Source: Actinomycetota bacterium
GTDB lineage: Bacteria > Actinomycetota > Thermoleophilia > UBA2241
NCBI GenBank assembly: GCA_003158705.1
Contig: PMKX01000160.1
Location: 4,310-11,105, forward strand
DNA: 6,796 nucleotides
Direction: 5' to 3'
This document shows positions 5,591 to 6,796 of the stretch, piece by piece; positions within the stretch are counted from its first letter, which is position 1; the number at the start of each line of letters is the position of its first letter. The notes below the pieces were generated by a model that ran no database searches, was not told the origin of the DNA, and was given only the letters and a program-made list of their open reading frames with translations. The position numbers were made by a program, and so were the translations under genes.

Positions 5591-6128
5591 CGTCGGTCTC
5601 TTCTGTGGCGAGGGTGGTGCGCAGGCGAGCCAGAGCGCCGTGCAGCCGCGACTTGACCGTACCCAGGGGCACGCCCTGACAGCGCGCGATCTGCTCCAGA
5701 GAGAGATCGGCGAAGAAGCGCAGCGCCACCACCTCGCGGAAGTCGGGAGCCAGTGCGGCGAGGGCGCTGCGCAGGCTGGGGTCGGTCGGCCGCGGCGGGT
5801 CGCCGGCGGCGGCCGCGGCCTGCTCGGCCGGCGCAGCCTCGGTCAGACGCTCGAGCAGGCCTTTGCGTGTCTTGCGGCGGCGCCCAAGGTCGCGGCCCGT
5901 GTTCAGAATGACCGTGTAGAACCAGCCCAGGAACGTCTCCTCCGCTGGCAGCTTGGCCCGAAACACTTTGATGAACACCTCTTGCACGGCGTCGTCTACC
6001 TCCTCACAGAGGCCTTGCAGGAAGAGGATGCGGCGCACCTGGGGCGCGTACAGGCGAAAGAGCTGCGCCCGCGCTTCGGGCTGACCTGCGCGCAACCGGT
6101 CGACGAGACCGCCGGGGAGATCCTCTAT
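5583..6128 (-). CDS. ECF-type (sigma-70 family, group 4) RNA polymerase sigma factor, apparent ATA start
   Basis: An alternative sigma factor that directs RNA polymerase to a stress or envelope regulon. From the ATA codon it has 181 residues. Region 2 spans about 20-90, with DDAVQEVFIKVF (45-56) as region 2.2 and a WFYTVILNTGRDLGRRR segment (69-85) as 2.3-2.4 for -10 recognition. An Ala/Pro linker follows, then region 4 at about 118-172 with the helix-turn-helix (LSLEQIARCQGVPLGTVKSR). A conventional start would be TTG at 6095 (170 residues), but that drops residues DLPGGLVDRLRAG that belong to the usual ECF N-terminus and has no ribosome site. GGAGG lies six bases before the ATA at 6128, and the frame closes at 6159-6161, leaving no ATG or GTG. 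The start is thus either a rare ATA or an ATG changed by mutation or sequencing error. It lies downstream of murB and overlaps the anti-sigma gene. Confidence 0.9.
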   Translation of the reverse strand: MEDLPGGLVDRLRAGQPEARAQLFRLYAPQVRRILFLQGLCEEVDDAVQEVFIKVFRAKLPAEETFLGWFYTVILNTGRDLGRRRKTRKGLLERLTEAAPAEQAAAAAGDPPRPTDPSLRSALAALAPDFREVVALRFFADLSLEQIARCQGVPLGTVKSRLHGALARLRTTLATEETDDD

Positions 6129-6168
6129 CTGCGTCCTCCGTGGGTAGAGACGCAGCCGCTACGCTGCG
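6129..6168 (-). promoter_or_regulatory. Two mutually exclusive hairpins in the leader of the sigma factor mRNA
   Basis: In mRNA order, CGCAGC (6168-6163), GCTGCGTC (6156-6149) and GACGCAG (6135-6129) follow one another. The middle segment can pair with the first (6-bp stem, 6-base loop) or with the last (7-bp stem, 13-base loop), but not both. The second hairpin ends right at the start codon at 6128 and takes in the last base of the GGAGG ribosome site, placing the rest in its loop. This could tune translation of the sigma gene; it is seen by eye and not folded by program. Confidence 0.4.
6135..6139 (-). promoter_or_regulatory. Ribosome binding site supporting the ATA start of the sigma gene
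   Basis: GGAGG on the minus strand, six bases before the ATA at 6128 and 39 bases before the TTG at 6095. The optimal spacing to the ATA and the lack of any such site near the TTG decide the start. Confidence 0.6.
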
Positions 6169-6184
6169 GGTTCGCGGCGCCTGA

Positions 6185-6203
6185 CGGCGCAAGTATAGCG
6201 CCG
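6185..6203 (-). promoter_or_regulatory. -10 promoter box of the sigma/anti-sigma operon within an inverted repeat
   Basis: TATACT (minus strand, 6197 down to 6192) matches the -10 consensus at five of six positions and would start transcription near 6185, giving a leader of about 57 bases. It forms the loop of a perfect 6-bp inverted repeat, CGGCGC (6185-6190) and GCGCCG (6198-6203). The repeat might be an operator or the stem of a terminator for murB, which ends 12 bases upstream; no T-run is present. No good -35 is visible, so control by an ECF sigma of different specificity or by an activator is possible. Confidence 0.5.
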
Positions 6204-6214
6204 CACCGCCGTGC

Positions 6215-6796
6215 TCAGTCGAAGCCGAGCAGCACAACCTCTTCCTCGAGCTGCTCGCCGCTGGATTCGCGCACACGGCGCTTGACCTCGGCGGCCAGGG
6301 CGAGCAGGTCGGCCGCCGTGGCGCCCGGCTGTGCGACGAGGAAGTTCGCGTGCGCCCGGCTCACGGTGGCGCGGCCGACCTGTAGCCCTTTGAGGCCGGC
6401 TTGCTCGATGAGCGCCGCCGCCGGCCGCTCTCGTGAGGGGTTCTTGAAGAAGCTGCCGCAGGAGGCGTACTCGAGCGGATGCGCACTACGCCGCAGCTCG
6501 GCGTCGCGGGTGATCTGACTGAGCAGCGCGTTGCGCTCGCCGCCGTGCAAGGCGAAGGTGGCCTCGACCACCACAGCCTGGCGGCCCCGCTTGAGGGCGC
6601 TGGTGCGGTAGCCCAGCTCCAACTGGTCGGGCGTGCAGGCGCTGACGCGGCCCTCCATGAGCAGCTGGGCGCTCACCAGCGTGTCGCCCACGCTGCTGCC
6701 GTAGGCGCCGGCATTGCCGACCACGGCGCCGCCAACCGAGCCGGGGATGTTGCCGGCGAACTCCAGGCCGGCCAGGCCGCGCTCGGCCAGGCCGGT
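6215..6796 (-). CDS. murB: UDP-N-acetylenolpyruvoylglucosamine reductase, MurB (N-terminal part outside the window)
   Basis: The visible C-terminal 193 residues belong to the FAD enzyme that reduces UDP-GlcNAc-enolpyruvate with NADPH to UDP-N-acetylmuramate, an early cytoplasmic step of peptidoglycan synthesis. The frame is open to the right edge, with the first whole codon at 6796-6794. Motifs in order: IPGSVGGA (17-24) and GNAGAYG (27-33), the end of the FAD-binding domain; YRTS (63-66), an active-site segment; GSFFKNP (114-120), carrying the catalytic serine S115; HANFLV in the substrate domain; and LEEEV near the end, carrying the catalytic glutamate. The protein ends seven residues after that motif, as usual. 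About 100 residues are missing only because of the window edge. No ftsQ or murC follows; the next gene on the strand is the ECF sigma gene, 86 bp downstream. Confidence 0.95.
   Translation of the reverse strand, partial: TGLAERGLAGLEFAGNIPGSVGGAVVGNAGAYGSSVGDTLVSAQLLMEGRVSACTPDQLELGYRTSALKRGRQAVVVEATFALHGGERNALLSQITRDAELRRSAHPLEYASCGSFFKNPSRERPAAALIEQAGLKGLQVGRATVSRAHANFLVAQPGATAADLLALAAEVKRRVRESSGEQLEEEVVLLGFD

Noticed and set aside
4469..5656. Long open frame on the + strand opposite the anti-sigma gene
   Set aside because: It is a mirror of a real gene in GC-rich DNA: low-complexity Arg/Gly/Ala composition, no recognisable domain, and it runs across the sigma/anti-sigma junction. A similar + strand frame at 5322-6518 opposite the sigma and murB genes was rejected for the same reason.

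Overview
The window is about 6.8 kb of very GC-rich bacterial DNA carrying nine protein-coding genes, two of them cut by the window edges. It contains no RNA gene, insertion sequence, prophage or CRISPR array. The high GC content, strong G/C bias at third codon positions, two promoters placed so that the start codon is at or almost at the mRNA 5' end, and a two-gene cytochrome b with a separate di-haem cytochrome c suggest a high-GC Gram-positive-type lineage, for example a deep-branching actinobacterium of the Thermoleophilia/Rubrobacteria kind, or possibly Chloroflexota or Dormibacterota. This assignment is an inference from gene content and is not firm.

Left part (1-2104, + strand): the end of a quinol:cytochrome c oxidoreductase operon. 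It holds the C-terminal part of a b6-type cytochrome b, a subunit-IV-like protein with the Qo-site PEWY motif, a di-haem c-type cytochrome with a lipoprotein signal, and a small one-helix membrane protein of unknown function. The genes are packed with gaps of a few bases or a 1-base overlap, each with a purine-rich ribosome binding site. The Rieske protein and the start of cytochrome b should lie to the left of the window.

Middle (2176-4413): a gene for an NlpC/P60-type cysteine peptidase joined to two probable fibronectin type III-like domains (+ strand) faces fabI, enoyl-ACP reductase (- strand), across a 36-bp gap with an inverted repeat. Both genes appear to use an extended -10 promoter that starts the mRNA at or within a few bases of the start codon. 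The NlpC/P60 protein cannot have a signal peptide, because an in-frame stop lies just upstream of its start.

Right part (4535-6796, - strand): in transcription order, the C-terminal two thirds of murB (peptidoglycan precursor synthesis), then an ECF sigma factor whose natural start appears to be an ATA codon with a good ribosome binding site, then an overlapping gene for a membrane-spanning putative anti-sigma factor without any cysteine. The 86-bp murB-sigma gap holds a good -10 box inside an inverted repeat, and two competing hairpins over the leader of the sigma mRNA. Between the anti-sigma gene and fabI lies a three-copy 16-17-bp imperfect tandem repeat. The observations most worth checking are the ATA start with its leader structures, the repeat array upstream of fabI, the unexported peptidase, and the small unknown protein of the respiratory operon.
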